Of a stretch of DNA of 35,775 nt, positions 8,477 through 16,621 are shown piece by piece (positions within the stretch are counted from its first letter, which is position 1; each line of letters starts with the position of its first letter). Made by a program: the position numbers and the translations under genes. This DNA comes from GSA-30 sp036384435 (GTDB lineage Bacteria > Pseudomonadota > Gammaproteobacteria > Xanthomonadales > Rhodanobacteraceae). Where the stretch lies: NCBI RefSeq assembly GCF_036384435.1, contig NZ_DASVMI010000138.1, positions 1-35,775 on the forward strand. Direction: 5' to 3'. The notes beneath the pieces were generated by a model, which was given only the letters and a program-made list of their open reading frames with translations, made no database searches and was not told where the DNA came from.

Positions 8477-8995
8477 ATGACACTCCTGACGAAAATCGCG
8501 TGGTTTCTTCTTGCAGCCGGCACATGCCACCAGGCGTTTGCCGATACGACCCTGACGCTGCCGATGAGCGGCTCCGTCAGAGCGCCTACCTGCCATTGGC
8601 AGGTGGGTGACGATAATCGCACCATTACCCTGCCTACGCTCGATCGCAGGAATTTTCCCGCCAGCGGAGCGATTGGGGCCGTGTCGTTCACCTTACGCCT
8701 GACCGGTTGTAGCGCCAGCATCGCGGCGGCGAACTTCGCGTTCGTCGGACAAAGCGAGCCCTCCAATCGCGCGCAGTTTCTCAACCTGGGCTCGGCCAAA
8801 GGTGTAGCCATCAACCTGACTGACAGCGCAGGAGAAACGATCCGTGCCGATGGCACAGGGAGCACGCGTCGCGTACCCGTCACTGGCACAAGCGCACAAA
8901 TCGACCTCACGGTCGCTTACTGGCGCCTGGCCGCTCAAGCCGTCGAGGCCGGCGATGTAAAGGCGTTGTCGACCATTACGGTGACCTATGAGTAA
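8477..8995 (+). CDS. Minor fimbrial subunit, fimbria 1 (last gene of operon)
   Basis: 172 residues with a signal peptide ending about residue 22 (HQAFA/DTTL). Pilin features: SGSVRAPTCHW with the first Cys, LTGCSAS with the second, the KGVAINLTD strand and the C-terminal STITVTYE. It begins 7 nt after the preceding subunit. Its stop is only 12 bp from the stop of the oppositely oriented pgaD, and no terminator hairpin separates them. It likely serves as a tip adaptor or base terminator of fimbria 1. Confidence 0.85.
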   Translation: MTLLTKIAWFLLAAGTCHQAFADTTLTLPMSGSVRAPTCHWQVGDDNRTITLPTLDRRNFPASGAIGAVSFTLRLTGCSASIAAANFAFVGQSEPSNRAQFLNLGSAKGVAINLTDSAGETIRADGTGSTRRVPVTGTSAQIDLTVAYWRLAAQAVEAGDVKALSTITVTYE

Positions 8996-9007
8996 CCGCT
9001 GAGCTGA

Positions 9008-9451
9008 TCAGTCTTTGCTTGTCAGCGACATACGCCCGTCGTCGGAAACGTAGACCACGGAGCGTCGTTGGCCCTGCATCGTCTTGGCGGTGATGGTGGA
9101 GGCTCCGATGCCGCGAGCCACCTGTTCGACGGTGACGGGTTTATTGCCGCGCCGCTTTTCCTTGCCAGCAAACCGCAGATGGTTGTACCCGGACCAGGAA
9201 CAGAAAAGCGACACACAGGCAACGGCGTCGACCAGCACGATATCAAGGTCGCCACCACCATGCAGAGGATGGCCCAGGTCCAACTGGACATAGACATCGC
9301 CCAGACCCACGGTCCAGGCCAGCGCGGTGATCAGGGGAATCCACAGCGAGGCCCAGATCACCCAGGCAACCACGGTGATGGCGCCGAACATCACACGCTG
9401 CAACGGCCGCTGGTGCTCCGGTCGCTGGATCATGATGGCATCGGCTTTCAT
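9008..9451 (-). CDS. pgaD: PgaD-like PNAG synthase accessory subunit
   Basis: 147 residues starting MKADAIM; E. coli PgaD is 137. The ATG at 9451 overlaps the pgaC stop (ATGA). Two hydrophobic segments (about residues 20-45, AITVVAWVIWASLWIPLITA, and 66-88) are inner-membrane helices, followed by a basic cytoplasmic tail (FAGKEKRRGNK). In E. coli, PgaD joins PgaC in the membrane and the pair is activated by direct c-di-GMP binding. The call rests on size, topology and position as fourth gene of pgaABCD; the sequence family is poorly conserved. Confidence 0.85.
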   Translation of the reverse strand: MKADAIMIQRPEHQRPLQRVMFGAITVVAWVIWASLWIPLITALAWTVGLGDVYVQLDLGHPLHGGGDLDIVLVDAVACVSLFCSWSGYNHLRFAGKEKRRGNKPVTVEQVARGIGASTITAKTMQGQRRSVVYVSDDGRMSLTSKD

Positions 9452-10698
9452 CGCACACCCCGATCCGGGCTGACCCATACCGCTCGCGTTCCCTTGCGCT
9501 TGAGCAGCGCCTTGGGCATCGCCACGATCGAGGTCGCGGTATTGAGCATCCAGTACGCCAGCGGGTACCAGATCATCCAATAATAATTGCGCCCTACGCG
9601 TGTTTCGTAGCGGCGGTCCACCAGCAGGCTGATCATGAACTGCAACAGGCAGATCACGCCCAACACCACGCCGTGCCATTCGGGTAACAGGGTGGTCACG
9701 CGCAGTGCTGGCGGTAGCGTGATGAAATGACCCAGCGCCCATAGCGTCACGATGGCAGCCATGTCATAGGACCAGAGCAGGCTCATGATGTACTCGGCCG
9801 CCACCGGCCACATGCGACGCTGGCGCCAGCGAAACAGCCTCGGCACGTAACGCAGTAGCACTTCCGATCCACCCTGGGCCCAACGCAGGCGCTGCTTCCA
9901 CAGACCACGCAGGGTTTCCGGCATGAGTATCCAGCACAGCGCGTTGGGCTCGTAGCGAATTTCCCAGTGACGCATCTGCAAACGCCAGCTGACATCGATG
10001 TCTTCGGTCACCATATCGGTGTTCCAGTAGCCGATATCGTGCAATGCGCTCTTGCGGAATCCGGCAATCACACCGGATATGGTGAAGATGCGCCCATACA
10101 CGCGCTGGGCGCGCTTGATCAAGCCGATGATCGAGGAGAACTCACCCACTTGCAGCTTGCCGAGCAGGGTCGAACGGTTGCGGATGCGAGGGTTGCCCGT
10201 GACGGCGGCCACGCGCGGACTTTCGAGCATATGCATCACCAGCCACTGCGTGGCATAGCTGTCGAGCAACGCATCGCCGTCCACGCAGACAAAGTAATCG
10301 GCCTTCGAGGCCAGGGCCGCTGCGCGCAGGCCCATCGCCTTGCCCTGGTTGCTGGCCAAGTGGATCACCCGCAGTTTGGGGTATTCGTCCAGTAACTGGT
10401 CGAGCTGCTCGCCGGTGTCGTCGGTGGAGCCATCATTGACCGCGATGATCTCGAAATTGGGATAAATCTGCGCAGCCAGGTGCGCAATCGTTTCACGTAC
10501 CTGCTCGCCCTCGTTGTGGCAAGGCACGATCAACGACACCATCGGGTAAGAACCCATTGCCGGTGGCATCACGCGCTGCGGTTCGTTACGCTCCCAGCGC
10601 AGGAAATAGATCACGCCACCACTCATCCAGATCAATGACATGATCAATGGATAGAAAAACGCGAATTCCAGCAGGAAGTGTTGCAAGCCTCCGTTCAT
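9448..10698 (-). CDS. pgaC: Poly-beta-1,6-N-acetylglucosamine synthase (family 2 glycosyltransferase)
   Basis: 416 residues from the ATG at 10698, four bases after the pgaB stop; longer upstream readings lie inside pgaB. Membrane segments lie at the N-terminus (about 8-32) and in the C-terminal third. The GT-A domain shows VSLIVPCHNEGE, VNDGSTDD, DGD at 140-142 (metal/UDP binding), TEDID at 231-235 (catalytic base region) and QRLRW at 269-273, the processive beta-glycosyltransferase signature. It polymerises UDP-GlcNAc at the inner membrane together with PgaD. Confidence 0.96.
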   Translation of the reverse strand: MNGGLQHFLLEFAFFYPLIMSLIWMSGGVIYFLRWERNEPQRVMPPAMGSYPMVSLIVPCHNEGEQVRETIAHLAAQIYPNFEIIAVNDGSTDDTGEQLDQLLDEYPKLRVIHLASNQGKAMGLRAAALASKADYFVCVDGDALLDSYATQWLVMHMLESPRVAAVTGNPRIRNRSTLLGKLQVGEFSSIIGLIKRAQRVYGRIFTISGVIAGFRKSALHDIGYWNTDMVTEDIDVSWRLQMRHWEIRYEPNALCWILMPETLRGLWKQRLRWAQGGSEVLLRYVPRLFRWRQRRMWPVAAEYIMSLLWSYDMAAIVTLWALGHFITLPPALRVTTLLPEWHGVVLGVICLLQFMISLLVDRRYETRVGRNYYWMIWYPLAYWMLNTATSIVAMPKALLKRKGTRAVWVSPDRGVR

Positions 10699-10702
10699 GG
10701 AT

Positions 10703-12568
10703 TCACTTCGCCGGATAGGGATAGTCGGAAACAGAGATCGACGGCCGGATCGCCTCGCGCTTGGGGTGATCCTTGATGAAGTCGTCGGGGTAGTAACCCA
10801 GGTGGCGCACCCCGGCCGCTTGCAGCTGGCGTACACGATCGATCACGCGCTGGTCGGGCACCGGCTGGCGCGTGCGCCAGTCGACGGTGGCCAGTTCGAA
10901 CAAGGTGTGATCAAGGCCGCCGGGCACGGCGGCGACGCGCTTGACGAGGTTGTCGTACCAGCCGTTGCTATCGTTTTGCTTGTCCAGTTGTGGCATGGCC
11001 ATCAGAGCGGTCATATCGTAACCGGCCAGGAAGGCTGGCAGGCTCTGCGCAAACCAGTCCTCGGCGTGCGGGTCGACCACGGGTGCGGCAAAGATGTTGC
11101 GCACGGTGAGGATCTGCGGTCGCCAACGCTTGACGCGTTCGACCAGCACGTGAGTGAAATCGATCAGCGCGGCAGTGCGTTCCGACGCGGACTTGCCAGC
11201 CCATGGGCCGAGGTTGTCGTCGTCACGCATGATGGCATCGTCGGAGAACAGCAGGCCGGCTTCGTTGGTATGGCTGGCTAGATCTTCGTAGACGTCGCCG
11301 ATCATCTGGCGCACCCGCGAGTCCCAGGGCGCCAGCCGGCGAACGTCGTCTTTCGAACCGCCAGCCCTTCCGAGCACGGGCAGATCCGGCGCCTGCGGAA
11401 AGCGAAACGCCAGCACCGGCAGCCACGCATACACACGGACGCCGGCACGCGTGCGCAATTGCCAGGCCACGCGCGAGAACAGATCGGCACGCATGGGCAG
11501 GTGACGATTGGGGAAATACACTGACTCGGCCACGCCGGTGCCGTTGGGGTCGGCGTAGGCTTGCAGCCAGACCTGGCTTGGTTGCAGGCGCTTGATGCGA
11601 TCGAGCAGCGCGGAAAGATTACGCTCCTGCTGCGCCGGATCGGGATCGTAGACGTAATCGAGATCCACCTGAACCGCGCGCACCGGATCGATGTGCGACT
11701 GGTGACGCATCAGCCAGCCCAGGCGATTGGCCTTGATATTGTCGCTGACCAGCAGGCGCGGAATGGTGCGGCCATAGTGCAGCGACGGGATGGTGTCGTC
11801 CAGGCTCATCGACACGGGCATGCCCTCTTCGGCGGCCACCTTGGTGCCCACGCGTGTATAGGCGCCGTACGGCCAAACAATCGCACGCGGGCGCTTGCCG
11901 GTATGCTCGGCGATTTCGTCCGCGCTATGGCGCAGGTCGCTACGGACACGGGCAATATAGGCGTCATCGTTCTCGTAGCCGGCCTGGCTGTCATTGCGCA
12001 ACGTGACCGCCGCCGGCATCAGGTTGCCCTGCGGGTTGCCGACGATGCCCTCGTGCATGCCCCAGGTATGCGAGGCGTATTCGACCAGGCCCGACTTCTG
12101 CATCTCGCGCACCTGGTCCCAGCTCAGGAAACAGTCGCGCCCGCAGGTCCCGCCGTTGTAGGGCATGGTCTTGCCAGCGGGCATGTCGATCCATGAACCG
12201 ACCAGGGCCTGCACGGCCGGAAAGTTGTATGCGCGCAACAAGGGATACACGCGCGTGTAGAAGCTTTCCAGGCCGTCATCGAAGGTCAGCAGCACCGCAT
12301 CGGGCGGCAGCGGCTTGCCGCCCTGCTCGGCGGCGAGCACCTCGTCCAGGCTCACCATGTGATAGTTGTGCGCCTTGAGCCAGTCCAGGTGCGAGATCAG
12401 ATGATCGGTGCTGATGGCATCCGGGTCGTGATCGAGTACCGGGTTCACATCGTCGCGCACATCGTGGTAGCACAGCACGATCAAGGTGGGATGAACAGGC
12501 ACGAGCGGCGCGGCGATCGCCACCGTGGCGATCATCTGCAAACATACGGTCAACAGCAGGCGACGCAT
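10703..12568 (-). CDS. pgaB: PNAG N-deacetylase/hydrolase PgaB
   Basis: 621 residues; E. coli PgaB is 672. The N-terminal polysaccharide deacetylase domain has CYHDVRDD (about 33-40), TFDDG at 95-99, and H167/H172 in SHTWGMH. The D98-H167-H172 spacing equals the metal triad spacing of E. coli PgaB. The C-terminal domain (about 290-600) is the glycoside hydrolase-like PNAG-binding module (VQVDLDYVYD, QVWLQAY). It partly deacetylates the polymer in the periplasm for export. Unlike E. coli PgaB there is no lipobox cysteine at the signal peptide end (VAIAA/PLVP), so it is probably a soluble periplasmic protein. GGGGAG inside the pgaA 3' end couples its translation. Confidence 0.95.
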   Translation of the reverse strand: MRRLLLTVCLQMIATVAIAAPLVPVHPTLIVLCYHDVRDDVNPVLDHDPDAISTDHLISHLDWLKAHNYHMVSLDEVLAAEQGGKPLPPDAVLLTFDDGLESFYTRVYPLLRAYNFPAVQALVGSWIDMPAGKTMPYNGGTCGRDCFLSWDQVREMQKSGLVEYASHTWGMHEGIVGNPQGNLMPAAVTLRNDSQAGYENDDAYIARVRSDLRHSADEIAEHTGKRPRAIVWPYGAYTRVGTKVAAEEGMPVSMSLDDTIPSLHYGRTIPRLLVSDNIKANRLGWLMRHQSHIDPVRAVQVDLDYVYDPDPAQQERNLSALLDRIKRLQPSQVWLQAYADPNGTGVAESVYFPNRHLPMRADLFSRVAWQLRTRAGVRVYAWLPVLAFRFPQAPDLPVLGRAGGSKDDVRRLAPWDSRVRQMIGDVYEDLASHTNEAGLLFSDDAIMRDDDNLGPWAGKSASERTAALIDFTHVLVERVKRWRPQILTVRNIFAAPVVDPHAEDWFAQSLPAFLAGYDMTALMAMPQLDKQNDSNGWYDNLVKRVAAVPGGLDHTLFELATVDWRTRQPVPDQRVIDRVRQLQAAGVRHLGYYPDDFIKDHPKREAIRPSISVSDYPYPAK

Positions 12569-12571
12569 CGG

Positions 12572-14623
12572 TCACTCCCCCCAATGCATCAACAAGTCGA
12601 GGACCACGCGCGATTCGCGACGGCCATCGTATGGTTGGTTGTGCCAGGCAATGCCCCAGCCGAAGCGCAGACCCAGCTGCGGCTGGAAATACTGGCCGTA
12701 GCGCGCGCTGAACATCCAGTCCGACGCATAGCCACGCTCGTTGTAGCGGCCCACCGAGACATCGATGCGTTGCGTCCAGGTGCGTGCGTAGTACTGGCTG
12801 AGCAGGTTCTCCACGCGACCGGTCAGCGCATACGAGCGGTCGCTGGGTGGATTGAAATACGGGCGCTCGGTTTGGCTGTTGCGCGAGCCGCCGATGTCCA
12901 CGCCACCATCGAAGGTGACGTTGGGCGCCGTGTGCAGGCGTTGCAGAAAGGTCGCATCCCAACCCTTGCGCAGATTGCCGTCGGTGAAGCGGTCGCGATA
13001 TAGCGTGAGCTTGGCCGATTGCAATTCGTTGCGGCGCCATTGCAGCGAGGTATTGAGTGTCTTGCCGGTGATGCCGTAGTACTGGCCGCGCAGCGGCACG
13101 TCGTCGCCGGCACTGCTCCAATCAGCCGCAACGGACCACTGGTCGCTGATGGCCCAGTTGGCGCCGGCCTCGATCGCGGTCTTGCCGACGTATTTGTCGA
13201 CCGATGGCAGGGCCTGCACGTAGAACTCCAGGCCACGCAGGTAGCCACGCACGCCCAGGCCCAGGCGGTCGCGGCGGACGTCGCCTTCGGGTAGGGCCGC
13301 CGAGTCGCTGCGTGCCAGCGCCAGGACGCGCCAGTGATCGTCGAGCAACGGACTGGCGAGCGTGGCCTGGGTCTCCTGGTCACGGTCACCGTAGTCGGGC
13401 GAACTACCCTTGCCCTGGTCATGGGTGATGTCCAATTGCCAGCCGCGCTCGCGATCCCAGGCGTCCTCGGCGTTGATCACGCGGCTGCTGCGTGGAGCCT
13501 GCGCCTTGGCTTCGGCCAGGTCGGCGGGCACCTGGTCGTATTCGTACAGGGCACTATGCACCTCAGCCTGACCGACATAAGCGCCGATGTCGCGCTCGTC
13601 GAGCGTACTGGCGATATTGAGCGTCTGTTCGGCTTGGCGTGGCCAGCCACGGGCCAGTTCGGACATGCCCAGTTCGCGACGGATGCCGGCGTTGGCGGGC
13701 GCTTGGGCACTCATCGCGCTGAGGCGCTGGTAGGCGTCTTGGTATAGGCCGACGTAGTCGCGCACGTCGGCGGCGGCGGTGTCGGCGTCGACCTTGCGCG
13801 GGTTCTGCACCCCGACGCGGCTGCCGGGCGCATAGCGCCACGGCGCCTCGTCGGCGGCCAGCCTGTCGATGATATTGATCGCCTTGCGCGACTGGCCCAT
13901 GTCCAGGTACGCATACATCAGGCCCACACGCGGATCGGTCTCGCTGTCGTCGTATGGGCCCGGGTCCTGCCGGATGCTGTCTTCGTAGAGCGCAGCAGCA
14001 TCTCGCGGATCATGTTTCTTCTGTTGGGCATCGGCCACCGCGCGCTCGGCGTAGGCAGGCAATGCCTGGCCAGCCTGCTTCATGGGTGCATAGACGGCCA
14101 GGGTCTCGTCGGGACGGCCAGCCTGGTCCAGTGCAACGAGCAGGTCGAAGCGAGCGCGAAGGCGGGTCCGATCGGAAGCGACAGGATCGTCGGCAAGGCT
14201 GCGCGCGGCATCTACGGCCGCATCGGCTTCGGCGTAAGGCTGGCGCAAGTCAGCCGGCTCGCCAGCTGCCCAACGGATTTGCCGCGAGATCGCATCGGCG
14301 TGCAAGACGGCACGATCGGCCGGTTGCAAGGGGCGCGGCAACTGACTGGTCAGTTCATAGGCCCTTGCAGAGGCGCCCAGGTCCTGCAATAGCCGGACAT
14401 TCAGTTCATGGGCGTCCGGGTCGTCGGGCCAGCGAGCCAGGACGTCCTGGCAAATGGCCAGCGCTTGCACGCGATGGCCCGCCTCGCGCTCGGCGCGCGC
14501 ACGGGCGAGCAGATCCTCTGGTTCGTTCGTCGGACCCGCCGCACAGGCGACATTTATGCCGTACAGCGTCATGACGATGGCCAGCGCCATGCGCGCACGC
14601 CATCGATGTGGGGCCTTGTCCAT
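12572..14623 (-). CDS. pgaA: PNAG outer-membrane export porin PgaA
   Basis: 683 residues, shorter than E. coli PgaA (807). The signal peptide is at residues 12-29 (MALAIVMTLYG..CAA). Residues about 35-390 are Ala/Leu-rich helical repeats of TPR character (LLARARAEREAGHRVQAL; GMSELARGWPRQAEQTL). Residues about 400-683 are alternating beta strands ending in an aromatic-rich C-terminus, the 16-strand-type barrel. The TPR part binds deacetylated PNAG and the barrel exports it. It is the first gene of the operon. The start at 14623 has only GGACAAGG close by; the internal ATG at residue 12 is an alternative. Confidence 0.92.
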   Translation of the reverse strand: MDKAPHRWRARMALAIVMTLYGINVACAAGPTNEPEDLLARARAEREAGHRVQALAICQDVLARWPDDPDAHELNVRLLQDLGASARAYELTSQLPRPLQPADRAVLHADAISRQIRWAAGEPADLRQPYAEADAAVDAARSLADDPVASDRTRLRARFDLLVALDQAGRPDETLAVYAPMKQAGQALPAYAERAVADAQQKKHDPRDAAALYEDSIRQDPGPYDDSETDPRVGLMYAYLDMGQSRKAINIIDRLAADEAPWRYAPGSRVGVQNPRKVDADTAAADVRDYVGLYQDAYQRLSAMSAQAPANAGIRRELGMSELARGWPRQAEQTLNIASTLDERDIGAYVGQAEVHSALYEYDQVPADLAEAKAQAPRSSRVINAEDAWDRERGWQLDITHDQGKGSSPDYGDRDQETQATLASPLLDDHWRVLALARSDSAALPEGDVRRDRLGLGVRGYLRGLEFYVQALPSVDKYVGKTAIEAGANWAISDQWSVAADWSSAGDDVPLRGQYYGITGKTLNTSLQWRRNELQSAKLTLYRDRFTDGNLRKGWDATFLQRLHTAPNVTFDGGVDIGGSRNSQTERPYFNPPSDRSYALTGRVENLLSQYYARTWTQRIDVSVGRYNERGYASDWMFSARYGQYFQPQLGLRFGWGIAWHNQPYDGRRESRVVLDLLMHWGE

Positions 14624-14888
14624 GCCTTGTCCGATACTTCTTGCCCGCCCATGGAGCGGAACGTCAAAAGGTTGTCCTGCGTGGTGTTTACGTCACGCAG
14701 ATCGCGTCGTGGAGGCGATGAGCAAGCTTTATGCCAAGAAAGAACCCTTCTTCGGCGCGCAAGACCCCATGGCCCCCCAGGGCAACCCTCCATGGACCCG
14801 TGGTGTAGATGTCTTGGCAAGCACTCCTAGCGTGCTGATCCGAATGTGGTCAGATCGTGGACGCCCCGCGCCTGTGACGTGAACACAA
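14624..14888 (-). promoter_or_regulatory. Gene-free gap ahead of pgaABCD
   Basis: 265 bp between the ADP-ribosylglycohydrolase stop and the pgaA start, both on the minus strand. It should hold the pga promoter. A TTGACG hexamer lies at 14667-14662 on the minus strand, but no good -10 sits 16-18 nt further on. No clear terminator hairpin with a T-run was seen for the upstream operon, so read-through into pga is possible. Confidence 0.3.
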
Positions 14889-15857
14889 TCACGCCAGCGG
14901 ATCGGGAGCGCCCTCGATGGCGGCGTGATGCAATAACTGCTGCTTCAACGGATCAAGCAGTTCACGTCCACGCAGGCGTTGCCGCCAGTCAATCGGAATG
15001 CCTTCCAGGCCATAGCGGATGCCCGCGATGCCGCCGGTGACCGCCGCCGTGGTGTCAGTGTCGTGGCCTAGAGCGACCGCCCACCGCACGGCATCGGCGT
15101 AGTTGCCGGTGTCCTCGATGGCCACGCGCGCCGACCATAAGGTATCGAGCACATAGCCGGACCCTCCCGCTCGTTCGCGGTGCGCAGGCGACAGCACGTG
15201 CTCGATTTCGTCCGTGGGCAAGCCGGCGCTCGGCCCCATGCCGCGCAGCAGGCTGGCGGCATAGCTCCAGGTCTGCGTCTTCACATAGAGCTCGGCGCGT
15301 GCCCACAGGCACAACATGGCGCAGGCCACCGCTGAGCGTGCATGCCCATGCGTAGGTAGCGACTGGCGCGCGGCCATGGCAATGAGCTGGCCGTCGCTGC
15401 CGGTATGCCAAAGCGCCAGCGGCAGCACGCGCATCAGTGCGCCATTGCCATTGGCATATTCACCAGCTGGCCCAGCTTCCTTGGGTGACACGCCCGAACG
15501 CAGCGCATCGATGGCCTGGCGAGTCTGCACGCCGATATCGAACACTCGGCCATCGACCGCCATATATCCCCAATCGGCCCAGTTCACCAGGCGCTGGGCG
15601 AAGTCGACCAGGCGCAGCTTGCCGTGGGCAAGTAGCGAGGCCAGCAGGCACAGCGCCTGGGCGCCATCATCGGACCAGGTGCCCGGCGGCGTGCCGGCGT
15701 GGGCACGCTGGAAGCCCGCGGGCGGGTCCATGTCGATCTGCGCCATCGGCGGCAGCGACCGGGGTGGATGGAACTCATACGGCACGCCGAGGGCATCGCC
15801 GATGAGCAGGCCTTCCAGGCCGCCGGCAAGGCGGTCCCCATGAAGCATCGACGTCAC
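14889..15857 (-). CDS. ADP-ribosylglycohydrolase family protein (ARH/DraG fold)
   Basis: 322 residues using a GTG start at 15857, which has GAGGG six bases upstream and overlaps the methyltransferase stop (GTGA). An ATG three codons later lacks a spaced ribosome site. Family motifs are intact: GDALG at 20-24, TWSDDG at 60-65 (first metal ligands), NGNGALMR at 137-144, THGHARS at 169-175 and GHDTDTTA at 264-271 (second metal ligands). These binuclear-Mg enzymes cleave ADP-ribose from proteins or small molecules. It is the last gene of the NAD-related operon, so an ADP-ribosyl small molecule or free NAD-derived product is as plausible a substrate as a protein. No partner ADP-ribosyltransferase is seen in the window. 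Confidence 0.92.
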   Translation of the reverse strand: MTSMLHGDRLAGGLEGLLIGDALGVPYEFHPPRSLPPMAQIDMDPPAGFQRAHAGTPPGTWSDDGAQALCLLASLLAHGKLRLVDFAQRLVNWADWGYMAVDGRVFDIGVQTRQAIDALRSGVSPKEAGPAGEYANGNGALMRVLPLALWHTGSDGQLIAMAARQSLPTHGHARSAVACAMLCLWARAELYVKTQTWSYAASLLRGMGPSAGLPTDEIEHVLSPAHRERAGGSGYVLDTLWSARVAIEDTGNYADAVRWAVALGHDTDTTAAVTGGIAGIRYGLEGIPIDWRQRLRGRELLDPLKQQLLHHAAIEGAPDPLA

Positions 15858-16621
15858 GACAGGCCCTCGGCAGCCCGGCAGAACAACAACTGCTTAGGTG
15901 AGCCATCGACAAACGGTGATTCGTCGTAATTTCCCAGGCGCCGCACTACGTCCAGGCCGGCACAGCGGCATAAGGCCAGCATCTCTTCCGGGAAATAGCA
16001 GCGCATGCGCACCGACTTGGTGCGCAACTGCACGTCGCCGACCAGGTAATGCAAGGTGAAGGCGAGGATCTGCGAGGCCGCTTCGTAATGCGTGGCCAGT
16101 TCCACCCGCACCTCGCGACCGCGATCGTCGACGAAGGTCTTGTGCACATAACGTGTGCCGGCGGGTCGGGCCAGCCGGGCCACGTCCGGGTTGGCCACGT
16201 CCAGCAACAGTATGCCGCCAGGCCGCAGCGCCTTGCGTGCGGACGTGAGGAAGGCCAGCGCCGACTCCACATCGTGCAGGTGCTGCATGGCGTTGGTGGC
16301 CGAAAATACCAGGGCGAACACCGGCTCGACCTCGATGTGGCGGCAATCCTGCTCCAGCCACGCCAGGGACAGGCCTTCGGCCTGCGATTTCTGCTGCGCG
16401 CGCTCAAGCATGGGGCGCGAGACATCCAGCCCGGCCACGTCGATGCCTGCGCGCGCCAACGGCAGGGTGATGCGACCGGTACCGCAGGCCACTTCCAGCA
16501 CCGGCCCACCGGCGAGCTGCGCCTGCTTCAGGAAAAAGGGCACGTCATGGTCGCGCGTGGCGAATTCACGGTCATAAAAGGCGGCATCGTCGTAGATGTC
16601 CATGCCGTACAGCGGTTTCAT
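15854..16621 (-). CDS. Class I SAM-dependent methyltransferase
   Basis: 255 residues from the ATG at 16621; the same frame stays open further upstream but there it overlaps the aminotransferase gene. Motif I is VLEVACGTG at 41-49 with the acidic LDVS following at about 64-67. SATNAMQHL, and RPGGILLLDVANP later, complete the Rossmann pattern. It is typical of small-molecule methyltransferases (Methyltransf_25-like) with a C-terminal beta region (YEAASQILAFTLHYLVGD) that could cover the substrate. It overlaps the preceding gene by ATGA and the following gene by GTGA, so its product is made in step with the PLP enzyme and the ADP-ribosylglycohydrolase. The methyl acceptor is unknown. Confidence 0.9.
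   Translation of the reverse strand: MKPLYGMDIYDDAAFYDREFATRDHDVPFFLKQAQLAGGPVLEVACGTGRITLPLARAGIDVAGLDVSRPMLERAQQKSQAEGLSLAWLEQDCRHIEVEPVFALVFSATNAMQHLHDVESALAFLTSARKALRPGGILLLDVANPDVARLARPAGTRYVHKTFVDDRGREVRVELATHYEAASQILAFTLHYLVGDVQLRTKSVRMRCYFPEEMLALCRCAGLDVVRRLGNYDESPFVDGSPKQLLFCRAAEGLS

Noticed and set aside
9068..14574. Several plus-strand open frames of 140-210 codons opposite pgaABCD
   Set aside because: They are antisense shadows of well-supported pga genes in high-GC DNA; none shows a signal peptide or family motif.
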